Shown here: positions 8,228 to 16,602 of the stretch, one piece after another | How positions within the stretch are numbered: the first letter of the stretch is position 1 | Layout: the number at the start of each line of letters is the position of its first letter | Assembly: GCF_029531655.1 (NCBI RefSeq) | Contig: NZ_JANRMI010000002.1 | Location: 930,001 to 994,000, forward strand | DNA length: 64,000 bases | DNA from: Bdellovibrio svalbardensis | GTDB lineage: Bacteria > Bdellovibrionota > Bdellovibrionia > Bdellovibrionales > Bdellovibrionaceae | Reading direction: 5' to 3' | The notes under the pieces: model-generated | What the model was told of the DNA's origin: nothing | The model's database searches: none | Seen by the model: only the letters and a program-made list of their open reading frames with translations | Translations under genes and position numbers: made by a program

Positions 8228-8317
8228 CTAGAAAACATGTCCATAGAAGGCCACAAATATCGCCACTCCAAAAATGAAGTACTTAACCCCGACCGTTAAA
8301 GCCTCACGCATCGCCAT
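8228..8317 (-). CDS. Short ORF, 29-residue single-span membrane peptide
   Basis: Minus-strand ATG at 8317 opens a 29-codon frame, peptide start MAMREALTVGVKYFIFG and end FYGHVF, ended by TAG at 8228. An ideal ribosome-binding site (AGAGGAGG, 5 bases before the ATG) decides the start. Residues 8-25 are a continuous hydrophobic stretch (VGVKYFIFGVAIFVAFY) that would span the inner membrane once. The size and layout resemble small accessory subunits such as CydX or CcoQ, but I see no oxidase gene nearby and do not assign a function. The bidirectional terminator at 8175-8203 would end its transcript. Confidence 0.65.
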   Translation of the reverse strand: MAMREALTVGVKYFIFGVAIFVAFYGHVF

Positions 8318-8409
8318 AGAAGCCTCCTCTTAACTTCTCTTCGGGCCAGACCTCTGCTAACATAAGTCCAATTCGAATCACCTCAATCTAAGTCCTAGGA
8401 GATTTCAGC

Positions 8410-9156
8410 GTGAAAAAAGCCGCTCTCATTACAGGAGCCAGCAGCGGAATCGGAGCTGCCACTGCCATTGAATTCGCAAAGAATGGTTATTTCGTTTACT
8501 TGATGGGAAGAAATAAAGAACGCCTTCAAGAAGTGGCTCTTAAATGCCGCAGCGGCGCCTCTATCATGTCTTGCGACATGACTGACACTAACGCCTTGGA
8601 TAAGCGTCTGAACGAAATGCTCACCACAAAAATCCATCGTATCGAAGTTGTTGTTAACAATGCGGGTATCTTTGATCGACATAGCACCGAAGAAGGCACC
8701 GACGACATCTGGCAAAAAGAGTTCGAAGTGAACTTACTGGGACCGGTTCGTATCACTCGCGCCTTCTTTCCCTACTTCAAATCTCAGGGTGGCGGACAGA
8801 TCGTCAATGTTTCTTCAACCTTAGGCCTGAGACCTCAAGGGCCGACCTCGGCTTATTCCGCGGTGAAGGCCGCCATGGTGAACTGGACTGCCAGTCTTGC
8901 TATGGAAGGTGGGCCTTTTAAAATTCGCGCAAATTGTGTCTGCCCTGGAATCGTCGACACCCCGATTCATGGATTTCATTCATTAGATACCGAGAAAAAA
9001 AACGAAGCCCTGGAGGGAATGAAGAACCTTCAACCCCTGGGACGAATTGGAACTCCTGATGATATCGCCAAAGCGATCTACTTCTTGGGTTCAGACAATT
9101 CCAGCTGGATCACCGGCGCCATTCTGCCGGTTGATGGTGGAATCAATCTGTTATGA
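8410..9156 (+). CDS. SDR-family NAD(P)-dependent oxidoreductase
   Basis: A 248-residue classical short-chain dehydrogenase/reductase. The cofactor motif TGASSGIG is at residues 8-15, NNAG at about 80, the active-site Ser in 'NVSSTLGL' near 137, and the Y-x3-K dyad in 'AYSAVKAA' near 150. The C-terminal 'GSDNSSWITGAILPVDGG' is the family's usual substrate-binding end. The start is a GTG with TAGGAG upstream. Its stop overlaps the ATG of queD by four bases, and queD overlaps the pseudouridine synthase in the same way, giving a three-gene coupled operon. The substrate is unknown; FabG-like or pteridine-reductase-like roles are both possible next to a QueD homologue. Confidence 0.9.
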   Translation: MKKAALITGASSGIGAATAIEFAKNGYFVYLMGRNKERLQEVALKCRSGASIMSCDMTDTNALDKRLNEMLTTKIHRIEVVVNNAGIFDRHSTEEGTDDIWQKEFEVNLLGPVRITRAFFPYFKSQGGGQIVNVSSTLGLRPQGPTSAYSAVKAAMVNWTASLAMEGGPFKIRANCVCPGIVDTPIHGFHSLDTEKKNEALEGMKNLQPLGRIGTPDDIAKAIYFLGSDNSSWITGAILPVDGGINLL

Positions 9157-9542
9157 TCCTCACCTTAAAGCAAAGCTTTAGCAGCGCTCATCTCTACAAT
9201 CAGCTTCTTTGGACACCAGAGGAAAACCTCAAGCATTTTGGTAGATGTTACACGGAGCATGGGCACGGCCATAACTATACACTTGAAGTAGGCTTTAAAA
9301 CCTCCACAACAGATCTTCAAGTAAAGCATGAAGAATATCAGACTCTACTGAAGAACTTATGTAACAGACTTGATCATGAACACTTGAATTTTGTAATCCC
9401 AGAGTTTAAAACTCAAATCCCCACAACTGAAAATATCGCTCTTTATTTCCTCAATAAACTTAAAGAGACACTTTCAGAAAAAGACCTGAGTCATATCCGA
9501 CTTTATGAGATGGATGACCTTTGGACGGAGATCCGCCTATGA
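9153..9542 (+). CDS. queD: 6-carboxy-tetrahydropterin synthase / 6-pyruvoyl-tetrahydropterin synthase family
   Basis: A 129-residue protein of the PTPS/QueD family, which converts dihydroneopterin triphosphate to a 6-substituted tetrahydropterin, usually the first dedicated step toward queuosine. 'SFSSAHLY' and '[12 protein letters not shown]' supply the three zinc-binding His residues, the Cys in '[10 protein letters not shown]' is the catalytic thiol, '[13 protein letters not shown]' and 'PTTENIA' are family hallmarks, and '[15 protein letters not shown]' is the C-terminal pterin-binding strand. Length is normal. ATGA overlaps join it to the SDR gene before and the pseudouridine synthase after. 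Because no other queuosine genes are visible here, a biopterin-type role with the SDR is an alternative. Confidence 0.85.
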   Translation: MILTLKQSFSSAHLYNQLLWTPEENLKHFGRCYTEHGHGHNYTLEVGFKTSTTDLQVKHEEYQTLLKNLCNRLDHEHLNFVIPEFKTQIPTTENIALYFLNKLKETLSEKDLSHIRLYEMDDLWTEIRL

Positions 9543-10273
9543 GCGAAGAAAAAGTACGACTTTCAAAATTGATGGCCGAAAGAGGCATTTGCTCTCGTCG
9601 CGAAGCTGACGACTATATTTCTCGCGGATTGGTCCTGGTCAATGGAGAAAAAATCAACCAGCTCGGAACCAAAGTCAGCCCCGATGTAAAGATCACTTTG
9701 GAAGCCCAGGCTTTGAAGCAGCAAAAGCGCCTGGCAACAATCATCCTCAATAAACCAGTGGGTTATGTTTCTGCACAACCAGAACCACAATACACTCCGG
9801 CAATTCGCCTTATCACACCGGAGAACCAATTTGGGGAATCAAAAACTCGCCTCACCCCTGATCTTCTCCGCGGGATCGCCGTGGCTGGACGACTGGATAT
9901 CGACTCTCAGGGCCTTTTGCTATTCACTCAAGATGGCCGTATCGCTAAAAAAATCATCGGCGAAGAGACCAAACTTGAGAAAGAATATCTGGTCCGCGTG
10001 GAAGGGCGCCTTCCTCAGGATAAACTTGAACTTTTACGCCATGGCCTCTCTTTAGACGGAAAACCATTGAAGACAGCTCAAGTTGACTGGCTCAATGAAG
10101 ACCAGCTTCGTTTCATCCTCAAAGAGGGAAAGAAACGTCAAATCCGTCGTATGTGTGAGGCTGTAGGCCTAAGAGTTACAGGACTTAAACGCGTGCGCAT
10201 CGGCAACCTTAGATTAGGCAAACTTCCGGAAGGCAAATGGCGCTTCCTCGAAGACGATGAGAGCCTTGACTAG
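9539..10273 (+). CDS. Pseudouridine synthase of the RsuA/RluB/RluE/RluF family
   Basis: A 244-residue enzyme that isomerises uridine to pseudouridine in rRNA. Residues 5-50 are an S4 RNA-binding domain ('[18 protein letters not shown]', 'LVLVNG'). The catalytic Asp is in '[17 protein letters not shown]' and the family C-terminal motif '[15 protein letters not shown]' is intact. The start chosen is the ATG at 9539, which overlaps the queD TGA in an ATGA junction; a longer frame from 9521 would add six residues without benefit. Which rRNA position it modifies cannot be read from the sequence. Followed by an 11-bp hairpin at 10287-10317. Confidence 0.92.
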   Translation: MSEEKVRLSKLMAERGICSRREADDYISRGLVLVNGEKINQLGTKVSPDVKITLEAQALKQQKRLATIILNKPVGYVSAQPEPQYTPAIRLITPENQFGESKTRLTPDLLRGIAVAGRLDIDSQGLLLFTQDGRIAKKIIGEETKLEKEYLVRVEGRLPQDKLELLRHGLSLDGKPLKTAQVDWLNEDQLRFILKEGKKRQIRRMCEAVGLRVTGLKRVRIGNLRLGKLPEGKWRFLEDDESLD

Positions 10274-10286
10274 AATAAAACTGACC

Positions 10287-10317
10287 AAACTTAATACACC
10301 CATCCTGTATTAAGTTT
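10287..10317. terminator. Stem-loop after the pseudouridine synthase gene
   Basis: Arms AAACTTAATAC and GTATTAAGTTT form a perfect 11-bp stem around a 9-base loop. No long T-run follows, so it may be a weak terminator or mRNA-stabilising hairpin. Confidence 0.6.
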
Positions 10318-10370
10318 CCGTCGTGTCAGGGAAGCTTGTGTTTCTATTGAGTGATCGTTAAAAGATACAC

Positions 10371-10829
10371 ATGCGCTTCCTCTGGATTTTCTTATTTTTC
10401 ACCCTCACCTTTAATATTGCTCAGGCAAAATGTGTTGCAAGCGCAAATTCCTGCGAGTTTTACCGTTGCATGGAACAAGAAAAATCCTGCGGTTCCAAGG
10501 GCTACTGGAAAGAATTCGGGTATCCTTACTGCACCAAATTTCTTATCAACCAAAACAAGTTTTCTCCACGACTGCAGCGCTGGCTCACCGATGTTCGAGA
10601 GTGTCTGCAAGTTCGAGTGAGCGAGTCCACTCAACAGGCAAGCTGCTCCCAGACCTATCGAGCGGCGATGGACAGCCATGTCTCTTGCTATGTTGATACT
10701 GGATTTTGCGAACTAAATATGGCTGAGCGTTTTAAGATTTACTGGAGTCTTAAAGGCGCTCTTCGCCATCAAATCACCTGGAAAGAAGCGCGCTTGCTTA
10801 GACATGCTTGCAACGAAAAGCTCGATTAA
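10371..10829 (+). CDS. Secreted cysteine-rich hypothetical protein
   Basis: A 152-residue protein with a Sec signal peptide (MRFLWIFLFFTLTFNIAQAK, cleavage after AQA). The mature 133 residues contain ten or more cysteines (for example 'KCVASANSCEFYRCMEQEKS', 'YPYCTK', 'RECLQV', 'SCSQTY', 'SCYVDTGFC', 'RHACNEK'), enough for several disulfides in the periplasm or outside. I know no family for it. Its TAA is directly followed by the stop codon of the convergent L,D-transpeptidase gene, so their 3' ends abut with no space for a terminator. Confidence 0.75.
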   Translation: MRFLWIFLFFTLTFNIAQAKCVASANSCEFYRCMEQEKSCGSKGYWKEFGYPYCTKFLINQNKFSPRLQRWLTDVRECLQVRVSESTQQASCSQTYRAAMDSHVSCYVDTGFCELNMAERFKIYWSLKGALRHQITWKEARLLRHACNEKLD

Positions 10830-11603
10830 CTACGGAATAGCCACCACCTCTTGACCGGTCATCGCCTCGTCCATCAACGAACTGTAGTAATGCATAATCA
10901 AGCTTCCATAACCTAAAGTTGTAATAAGCTTTTGTATCAAAGAGGACGAAACTGCCGGACAACCCCAACTCAAGCCAAGACGTCCATATTTTTGCCCCGT
11001 CAGGGGGTCTATGGAGTTGATAAACTCATCGCCGACATACCACGCACCGTGCAGAACAATATCCCGGTTATAAGCTTGATCATTGGAGCCTTGAAGACCA
11101 TACATTCTTAAAGTCCTGCCATAGCGCCCTGAATAGGTCTCACCCGTGAGATAGATCCCCAAAGAAGTCTGCTTTGAATCTTTCAGATTACTGAATTTCG
11201 AAGCAAAATTGCTCTTACCGCTCCCCACTCCATGTGAAGAATAAAATCGCGTCACAGCCCCTGTTGTGAGATTGATTAAAAAAAATCGAAATACCGTCGA
11301 AGGCTCCCCATAGTCAATAATCACAACCTGCTGAGGTTCGTTCAAGGTCACCAATTTACTTGAGCGAATTCGTTTGGACTCCTCACACGGAGTCACACTC
11401 GCCGGATCCGCCCCCACGCAAGTATAAATATCCTGGATAAAGCTGCGCCCTTTGAAGTCATCCATGAATTTTAATAGTCGGCTCAGGGCATCTTCTGGAA
11501 CGCCTTGTGAAATGATTTTCTGGATAATGACAGGCGAAGGAGATGCCGAAGCATTCAAAGAAATCAGACTAAGAAGAGCCATAGATAAAAATTTGCTTAA
11601 CAC
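10830..11603 (-). CDS. Secreted murein L,D-transpeptidase catalytic domain protein (YkuD_2 type)
   Basis: A 257-residue protein with a signal peptide (residues 1-21, NASAS). The region 95-240 matches the murein L,D-transpeptidase catalytic family: 'VFRFFLINLTTGAVTRF', 'SSHGVGSG', 'IVLHGAWYVGD' (H185) and 'RLGLSWGCPAVS' with the nucleophile C215 next to the family's GCPA. Such enzymes form or cleave 3-3 cross-links or attach proteins to peptidoglycan in the periplasm; Bdellovibrio relatives use many of them on their own and prey walls. It stands alone on the minus strand, divergent from the large caspase-like gene. Confidence 0.85.
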   Translation of the reverse strand: MLSKFLSMALLSLISLNASASPSPVIIQKIISQGVPEDALSRLLKFMDDFKGRSFIQDIYTCVGADPASVTPCEESKRIRSSKLVTLNEPQQVVIIDYGEPSTVFRFFLINLTTGAVTRFYSSHGVGSGKSNFASKFSNLKDSKQTSLGIYLTGETYSGRYGRTLRMYGLQGSNDQAYNRDIVLHGAWYVGDEFINSIDPLTGQKYGRLGLSWGCPAVSSSLIQKLITTLGYGSLIMHYYSSLMDEAMTGQEVVAIP

Positions 11604-11876
11604 AGGACCTCCAAATCCATCGGGGCCATCATAATTTTTGTATAGAGGTTTTCATTCCGAATGTGAATACTACCCACAGAAAACCCACAAAAAACACCTC
11701 TTAGACGGCAAGAGTGTGAAGTCACAAGTCAGCACTTTACATGCAATCTACAGTGCCAAAGTTTTAGTCAGTGACGACCTTAAAAAGCTTTTTATCAAAC
11801 TGACCGCGCCATAATCAAAATGGCTTCGCAACAAGGACGCATTTTTCGGGTCCGCACCTTGCAGTCTTTTAAAAGA

Positions 11877-13601
11877 ATGGGAACTCTCTTAAAACGTCTC
11901 TCGCAAATTTTAATCCTGACTGGCTTCTTCATAAGCTCGTTTGCGAGCGCCAAAACGTTTTGCAGCATGACCCTCAATTCATCCGATGAAATTGAAACCT
12001 TTCGAAAAAGCCTGAACGGCCAGGGATTCGACTTCGTGGAACTTGTTCCACAATCCAAAGATCCTTTGTGGTTTAAGAAAGCCTGCGACAGTGGAATTCA
12101 ATGTGATGTGCTTTTGATCTCAGGTCATTTCGGAGGTCTCTTCTTTGGCGAAGGCACATCGACAACAATAGGCATTGCTGAAATGGAACAGGCTAGTTGC
12201 CGCAATACCTGCGCTGGCATTCTGAAAAACCCCAAAGAAGTCTTTCTGATGGGTTGCAATACTTTGGCTACCCAAAGCAAAGATCACCGCACTATTGATC
12301 AGTACTTGAATGTCTTAATTAACGACGGAATACCGTTGGACTTTGCTGAACAAGTGGCAGCTTCCCGCTACAGCCAGCAGGGCTTTAGCTTAGAAAAGCG
12401 TTTTTCTGCCATCTTCAACAACTCTAACAAACTCTATGGCTTCCACAGCACAGGCCCCCTGGGCGCGTCTGCTGCTCCTCGACTGCGTCAGTACTTAAAG
12501 CAAGCGGGCTCGTATGGGGCTCACCTTGACAGCTTATCGACAGCTCCTAACAGCATTCTGAGCACACAATTTAAGGACACAAACTTTCGTGAAACGATCC
12601 CAACTAAAACCCTGGATACAAATTCACGTGAACTCTTCTGCGCATTAAGAAGCGAAGATTCAAGTCTGCAGTCAAAAGCCCTTCGTCAGATTGTTGAAGA
12701 GAAAAAAGTCATTTCGTTTTTTGACTCCATCGCAAATCAAGTCTCTGAACTTCAAGAAAACATCTATAATCTTTTAGACGCTCCCACAAAAGAGTCACTC
12801 AAACTAACACTGGCAAAGATAGCGAATAGCAATAAAGATCTGGTAACAATACAGCACGAGGTTCTTAAGGTTTCGAATTCAGTGGGCTTACTCGATAGTC
12901 CCACCAAACTAAAAAAAGTGGCCGCTCTTTTAGAACAGGCCTACAGCCAAAATCTCACTTATGCCAAAGTCAGTCAGATCTGCGGCATCCTCAAGCAAGA
13001 ACCTGATTTGCAAAACTTGAGCGTTGAAAAAATTCGAAACCTATCAAAGGTTTCACCCTACTTTATACTGACCTTAGCCTGTTATCCGAAATTGGAGAAC
13101 TCTACAAAGTACTTCTTGTTCGAAAAGATTTACTACCCCGATCAACTGTTCGAAAGAACTTTGGCCTTACAAATTCTTAAGCCGCACTGGACTCAAGATG
13201 ATATCTCGTGGATATCATCAGCCTTGAGCTCCAACGATCACTCTCTGCGCACACGCATTTACTTGAGTGCAAGAAAGCTTCTCTTCCCTTACCGCACAAG
13301 CATTCTTAGCGCTCCAGGTCTAGCTTCTTGTATCCTGCAAAGTGAGAATCAAGGCGGCACTCAAGAAGGTACCAACTGGGGTTGTTTAACCGATAACAAC
13401 AGCGAATTAACAGTCGATGTCTGTGACCATTTCGCCAGCCTCAACCCGGATCCCGAAAATGCGGATGATATGCGCTGGTATTGCTGGAGCAAAACCAAAG
13501 AACGCCTGCTGAATCAAAGACCCGAATGTTACGCCTTAGCCAATACGATGGGCATATTGGGGAACCAAATGAAGCAAATCTGGAACTGTGGCCATCGCTA
13601 A
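11877..13601 (+). CDS. Large secreted protein with a caspase/CHAT-like His-Cys pair
   Basis: About 574 residues when started at the ATG at 11877, which places a good signal peptide (MGTLLKRLSQILILTG to FASA) at the N-terminus; the frame stays open upstream to 11820 with basic residues. Residues 28-190 resemble a clan CD (caspase/CHAT) fold: a buried strand ends in 'LLISGHFGG' (codon at 12126) and a second in 'EVFLMGCNTLATQS' (codon at 12255), giving the His...Cys pair in the expected order with a 42-residue spacing, followed by 'RTIDQYLNVLINDGIPLDFA'. 'LYGFHSTGPLGASAAP' follows. The C-terminal 370 residues are helical and may form repeats. No known family is recognised with confidence; catalytic activity is inference. 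A hairpin terminator follows at 13685. Confidence 0.55.
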   Translation: MGTLLKRLSQILILTGFFISSFASAKTFCSMTLNSSDEIETFRKSLNGQGFDFVELVPQSKDPLWFKKACDSGIQCDVLLISGHFGGLFFGEGTSTTIGIAEMEQASCRNTCAGILKNPKEVFLMGCNTLATQSKDHRTIDQYLNVLINDGIPLDFAEQVAASRYSQQGFSLEKRFSAIFNNSNKLYGFHSTGPLGASAAPRLRQYLKQAGSYGAHLDSLSTAPNSILSTQFKDTNFRETIPTKTLDTNSRELFCALRSEDSSLQSKALRQIVEEKKVISFFDSIANQVSELQENIYNLLDAPTKESLKLTLAKIANSNKDLVTIQHEVLKVSNSVGLLDSPTKLKKVAALLEQAYSQNLTYAKVSQICGILKQEPDLQNLSVEKIRNLSKVSPYFILTLACYPKLENSTKYFLFEKIYYPDQLFERTLALQILKPHWTQDDISWISSALSSNDHSLRTRIYLSARKLLFPYRTSILSAPGLASCILQSENQGGTQEGTNWGCLTDNNSELTVDVCDHFASLNPDPENADDMRWYCWSKTKERLLNQRPECYALANTMGILGNQMKQIWNCGHR

Positions 13602-13684
13602 GGCGCGATAACAAAGCATGGCTCACCTCTTGCTCTACTCTATCGCATGAGCCTCAAACAAAGTTTATTGAACTTTAGAGCCCT

Positions 13685-13712
13685 GAAGAGACACTCCACG
13701 TCTCTTCTTGTC
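13685..13712 (+). terminator. Probable rho-independent terminator
   Basis: Arms GAAGAGAC and GTCTCTTC with a 7-base loop, followed by TTGTCTATT. It lies between the caspase-like gene and the first DUF2183 gene. Confidence 0.65.
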
Positions 13713-13735
13713 TATTCTCTAGTCAGGAGCCGCCG

Positions 13736-14521
13736 ATGAAAAAGTATATAGCGTTACTTGCCGGTTTAATGATTTCAATGACCTTGGAAGCCAAGGTTTT
13801 GGTGATTTCTGATATCGATGACACCTTAAAAGTATCCCATGTTCTCTCAAAGAAAGGGGCGGCATCCTCCTTTGTGGATGAATCCAGTCGCTTCGTAGGA
13901 ATGTCTGAAATATTTCAAATGTTAGACCTTCAACATGAAGACATTGAGTTTCACTATGTCAGCCTGGCCCCTAAGTTCCTCATGGAAGGACAGCATTTAG
14001 ACTTCCTGGAAGAAAATGGCTTCCCAATCACAGAGCTTCACATGAACCCTGGAATGAAGCAGGATCCAGATTTAAAACAAAAGGCCATACGCAAAGTCTT
14101 GAGAGAGAAAAATCCAGAACTGGTCATCTACTTTGGTGACAACGGACAATTCGACACTGTTGTCTACGATCAGATGAGCAAAGAGTTTCCACAAATTCCA
14201 GCCATCAGCTATATCCGCGAAGCTTATTCGAAGTTGAACCTTTCCAAACATCCGACAAAGCCAGGGCAGATCGGTTTTGTGACAAGCGTTGAGGTCGTGA
14301 TTGATTTAATTTCTAAAGGTCTGCTTCCGCAGAAAGCTTACGGCCCTATTGAAAATATCGTCTACAAACGCATGAAGCGCGATGACCGCCATGAAATGCT
14401 GGGCGCCATGGTATTCCCGTGGTGGCAAGATTGCCGTGATTTCAAATGGGTCTGGAATATCGCGAATCCATCGGCAAAATTGCAGGCTATTGAGGCTACG
14501 ATTGCCGAGAAGTGCCGATAG
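13736..14521 (+). CDS. Secreted DUF2183 (App1-like) HAD phosphatase, copy 1
   Basis: A 261-residue protein with a signal peptide (residues 1-19, TLEAK). 'VLVISDIDDTLKVSHVL' (from residue 21) holds the DxDxT phosphatase motif of the HAD superfamily; 'FHYVSLAPKFLMEGQ' supplies motif II Ser and 'ELVIYFGDNGQFDTVVY' the acidic motif IV. This pattern matches DUF2183, the catalytic domain of yeast App1, a phosphatidate phosphatase. An exported version could dephosphorylate lipids. A paralogue lies at 17868-18665 with the same layout, including a C-terminal 'GFVTSVEVVIDL' and a final Cys. An SD (AGGAG) precedes the ATG. Confidence 0.85.
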   Translation: MKKYIALLAGLMISMTLEAKVLVISDIDDTLKVSHVLSKKGAASSFVDESSRFVGMSEIFQMLDLQHEDIEFHYVSLAPKFLMEGQHLDFLEENGFPITELHMNPGMKQDPDLKQKAIRKVLREKNPELVIYFGDNGQFDTVVYDQMSKEFPQIPAISYIREAYSKLNLSKHPTKPGQIGFVTSVEVVIDLISKGLLPQKAYGPIENIVYKRMKRDDRHEMLGAMVFPWWQDCRDFKWVWNIANPSAKLQAIEATIAEKCR

Positions 14522-14551
14522 AATATGACAACCTCAGTCCACTCAACGAAA

Positions 14552-15361
14552 CTACGACTGGGGCTGAGGTTGTTTAAAACTCGGATAGGGATTTAAGAAA
14601 TCCAAGCGAAGATCTTCGTAGTACTTGATCTCTTCCTCAGTAAAACCAGCCTTGGAACGCAGAACCCGATTGATCGGCTCAATACGCTTTGGCAAACGAA
14701 TACGAAGCGCATCCATTCGAGCTGGAAAGTCTTCGCTCGAATCAATCTTTTGAATCTTACAAATTTCCCGGTACCAACGCGAACCAAAGTCCACATGACC
14801 AATCTCTTCAAAATTGATTTGCTTCACGATCTTTTGGATAGTCTCTTTGCCTGAGGTGGCTTCCAGACGGCGAATCAAGGTGTCGCCGGCATCTAGACCA
14901 CTGCCCTCCAAATAACGATGCACGATCAGGATACGATCCAACAGAGTATCCTCGGGGGCTACCGCCCTCCACAAAGCGGAATGAACAGGCCAGTCGCCCC
15001 ATTTGAAACCCAAAGCATGGATAGCCTCAAGACACATGCGTAAATGTTGGGCCTCCGAGATGGTCACCGCCGCGAGTTCCTCTTTAAACCCCTGAGGGGC
15101 CTCTGGATACTCAACCAGTGTTCGCACCCCTAGCTCCATGGCCTGAAGTTCAATGCTAGCCAAATCGTGGAGCATGCGGGCCTGGCCTTCGGGGGTGGAG
15201 AAACCCTTCTTGGGCGGATGAAGCTTTGGATGCAATAAGTCAATATCCCGGGCTGGGTCCAGAGGGGCCGCATAGGCAGACTTCAGCTTGAAGGCTTCCT
15301 CACAGGACTCCTCAATGCGTTCAATTTTTTCCCAGACGTCGGTAATTTCAAAAGCAAACAT
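14552..15361 (-). CDS. DUF455 ferritin-like domain protein
   Basis: A 269-residue cytoplasmic protein. 'RMLHDLASIELQAMELG' and 'TISEAQHLRMCLEAI' are the first two helices of a ferritin-like four-helix bundle with di-iron ligands of the E..H and E-x2-H type, and 'INFEEIGHVDFGSRWY' supplies the second E-x2-H ligand set. This is the DUF455 family, distantly related to the tRNA hydroxylase MiaE. The family has no settled function. The gene is alone on the minus strand between two plus-strand genes, convergent with the DUF2183 gene and divergent from yebC. Confidence 0.85.
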   Translation of the reverse strand: MFAFEITDVWEKIERIEESCEEAFKLKSAYAAPLDPARDIDLLHPKLHPPKKGFSTPEGQARMLHDLASIELQAMELGVRTLVEYPEAPQGFKEELAAVTISEAQHLRMCLEAIHALGFKWGDWPVHSALWRAVAPEDTLLDRILIVHRYLEGSGLDAGDTLIRRLEATSGKETIQKIVKQINFEEIGHVDFGSRWYREICKIQKIDSSEDFPARMDALRIRLPKRIEPINRVLRSKAGFTEEEIKYYEDLRLDFLNPYPSFKQPQPQS

Positions 15362-15425
15362 GGCCTGTTTTTACATGCAGCTCCCGCGCTTGCCAAATAT
15401 TAACTGATTTGATTGTATAGAGAGC

Positions 15426-16127
15426 ATGGGAAAATCATGGAAAACAGCAGGTAAAGTAGAGAAAGCCCAACAAAAGGGTCAAATATTCACAAAACTCGCG
15501 CGTGAGATTCAAGTTGCCGCGAAAGCTGGAGGCCCTGACCCCGCTGCCAACGCCCGTCTAAGATTGGCCATTGATGCGGCTAAAAAAGTCTCTTGCCCGA
15601 ATGACACCATTGATCGCGCCATCAAAAAAGGTGCGGGCCTTTTGGACGACGGGAAAATCATCGAAGAGTTGATGTATGAAGGTTACGGACCTCATGGCGT
15701 CGGCGTTATCGTTGAGTGCCAAACAGACAATAAACACAGAACAGCTCCAGAAATGCGCCACGCTTTCAAATCTCATGAAGGCAATATGGGTGAATCTGGT
15801 TCGGTTGCATGGATGTTTGAACGCGTAGGTCTTTTGGAAGGTACGAAGCCAGGAACTTTCGATCCAGACGAAGAGGCGATTGAAGCTGGCGCCAACGAAG
15901 TCTCAAAAGGCGAAGACAACACTTATGAGTTCTTCACTGGTGCGGAAGATTTGGATGCCGTTCGCGATGCTTTGGTAAAACGCGGCTGGAAAATTGAAAC
16001 ATCTGAATTGTCTTATAAGGCAAAAAACATCACCGAGCTTTCTGATGAACAGAAGAAAGATGTCGAAGAGTTTTTGAACTATCTGGACGATATGGACGAC
16101 ACTCACAGAGTGCACGCGACTATCTAG
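15426..16127 (+). CDS. yebC: YebC/PmpR (TACO1-like) family protein
   Basis: A 233-residue protein matching the YebC/TACO1 family end to end: 'MGKSWKTAGKVEKAQQKGQI' opening, 'TKLAREIQVAAKAGGPDP', 'RLRLAIDAAKKVSCPNDTID', 'GYGPHGVGVIVECQTDN', and 'HAFKSHEGNMGESGSVAWMF'. Family members were annotated as transcription regulators, and more recent work shows that some help ribosomes translate proline-rich stretches. Its TAG stop lies inside a 25-bp tandem duplication (16120-16161). A bidirectional terminator follows. Confidence 0.93.
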   Translation: MGKSWKTAGKVEKAQQKGQIFTKLAREIQVAAKAGGPDPAANARLRLAIDAAKKVSCPNDTIDRAIKKGAGLLDDGKIIEELMYEGYGPHGVGVIVECQTDNKHRTAPEMRHAFKSHEGNMGESGSVAWMFERVGLLEGTKPGTFDPDEEAIEAGANEVSKGEDNTYEFFTGAEDLDAVRDALVKRGWKIETSELSYKAKNITELSDEQKKDVEEFLNYLDDMDDTHRVHATI

Positions 16128-16161
16128 TCAGTTTCTGCGGAAACTATCTAGTCAGTTTCTA
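16120..16161. repeat. Tandem duplication over the yebC stop codon
   Basis: The segment CTATCTAGTCAGTTTCT occurs twice, 25 bp apart, and the first copy contains the yebC stop codon. The second copy is downstream and non-coding, so the duplication does not change the protein. Confidence 0.8.
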
Positions 16162-16178
16162 AAAACATTTAACTAAAA

Positions 16179-16212
16179 CAAAAGGGCTTCTTACGAAGCC
16201 CTTTTTTATTTT
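16179..16212. terminator. Bidirectional rho-independent terminator
   Basis: A GGGCTTC/GAAGCCC stem with a TTAC loop is flanked by A-rich and T-rich tracts, between the convergent yebC and 88-residue genes. Confidence 0.9.
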
Positions 16213-16220
16213 TAAAAAAT

Positions 16221-16487
16221 CTATTTCTTTGCGTGTTCTGTGTGCTCAGCTTTTTTAGCTTTGCAGGCAGATACCACATCCGCACTTACATTCACCCCAG
16301 CTACCGACTGACCGGCCATCACTGGTTGCATACAGTCTTTATAAAGACCTTTCTTTTCTTTGTGCTCACCCTTTACAAATCCCGCTGATTCACAAGCCGA
16401 TTTGATCTCTTTGCAAGGATGCTCACCCTTTTGAGCGAAAGCATTTACAGAACCAAAAACGATCATTGCAGCAATAAGACTCTTCAT
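16221..16487 (-). CDS. Small secreted lysine/cysteine-containing protein
   Basis: An 88-residue protein with a signal peptide (residues 1-19, NAFAQ). The mature part is rich in Lys, His and Glu and has four Cys (HPCKEIKSACES, YKDCMQP, VSACKAKK), which could pair in the periplasm. The 'ACESAGFVKGEHKEKKGLY' and 'DCMQPVMAG' segments recall the short repeated Cys-x-x-AGF pattern of small exported proteins in Bdellovibrio and Legionella; I do not know a function. GGGGG before the ATG is the ribosome-binding site. It reads away from the sufE operon promoter side and is convergent with yebC. Confidence 0.72.
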   Translation of the reverse strand: MKSLIAAMIVFGSVNAFAQKGEHPCKEIKSACESAGFVKGEHKEKKGLYKDCMQPVMAGQSVAGVNVSADVVSACKAKKAEHTEHAKK

Positions 16488-16602
16488 AAAACCCCCTACA
16501 TTGTTTTGTAACTACAGGTTACCTGAGGGGGATTAAAGTCCGATGAGTTTGAAATTAATCTTTATTAATAAGAAGATTACAGCGGCCCAAAAAGAGACAA
16601 CC

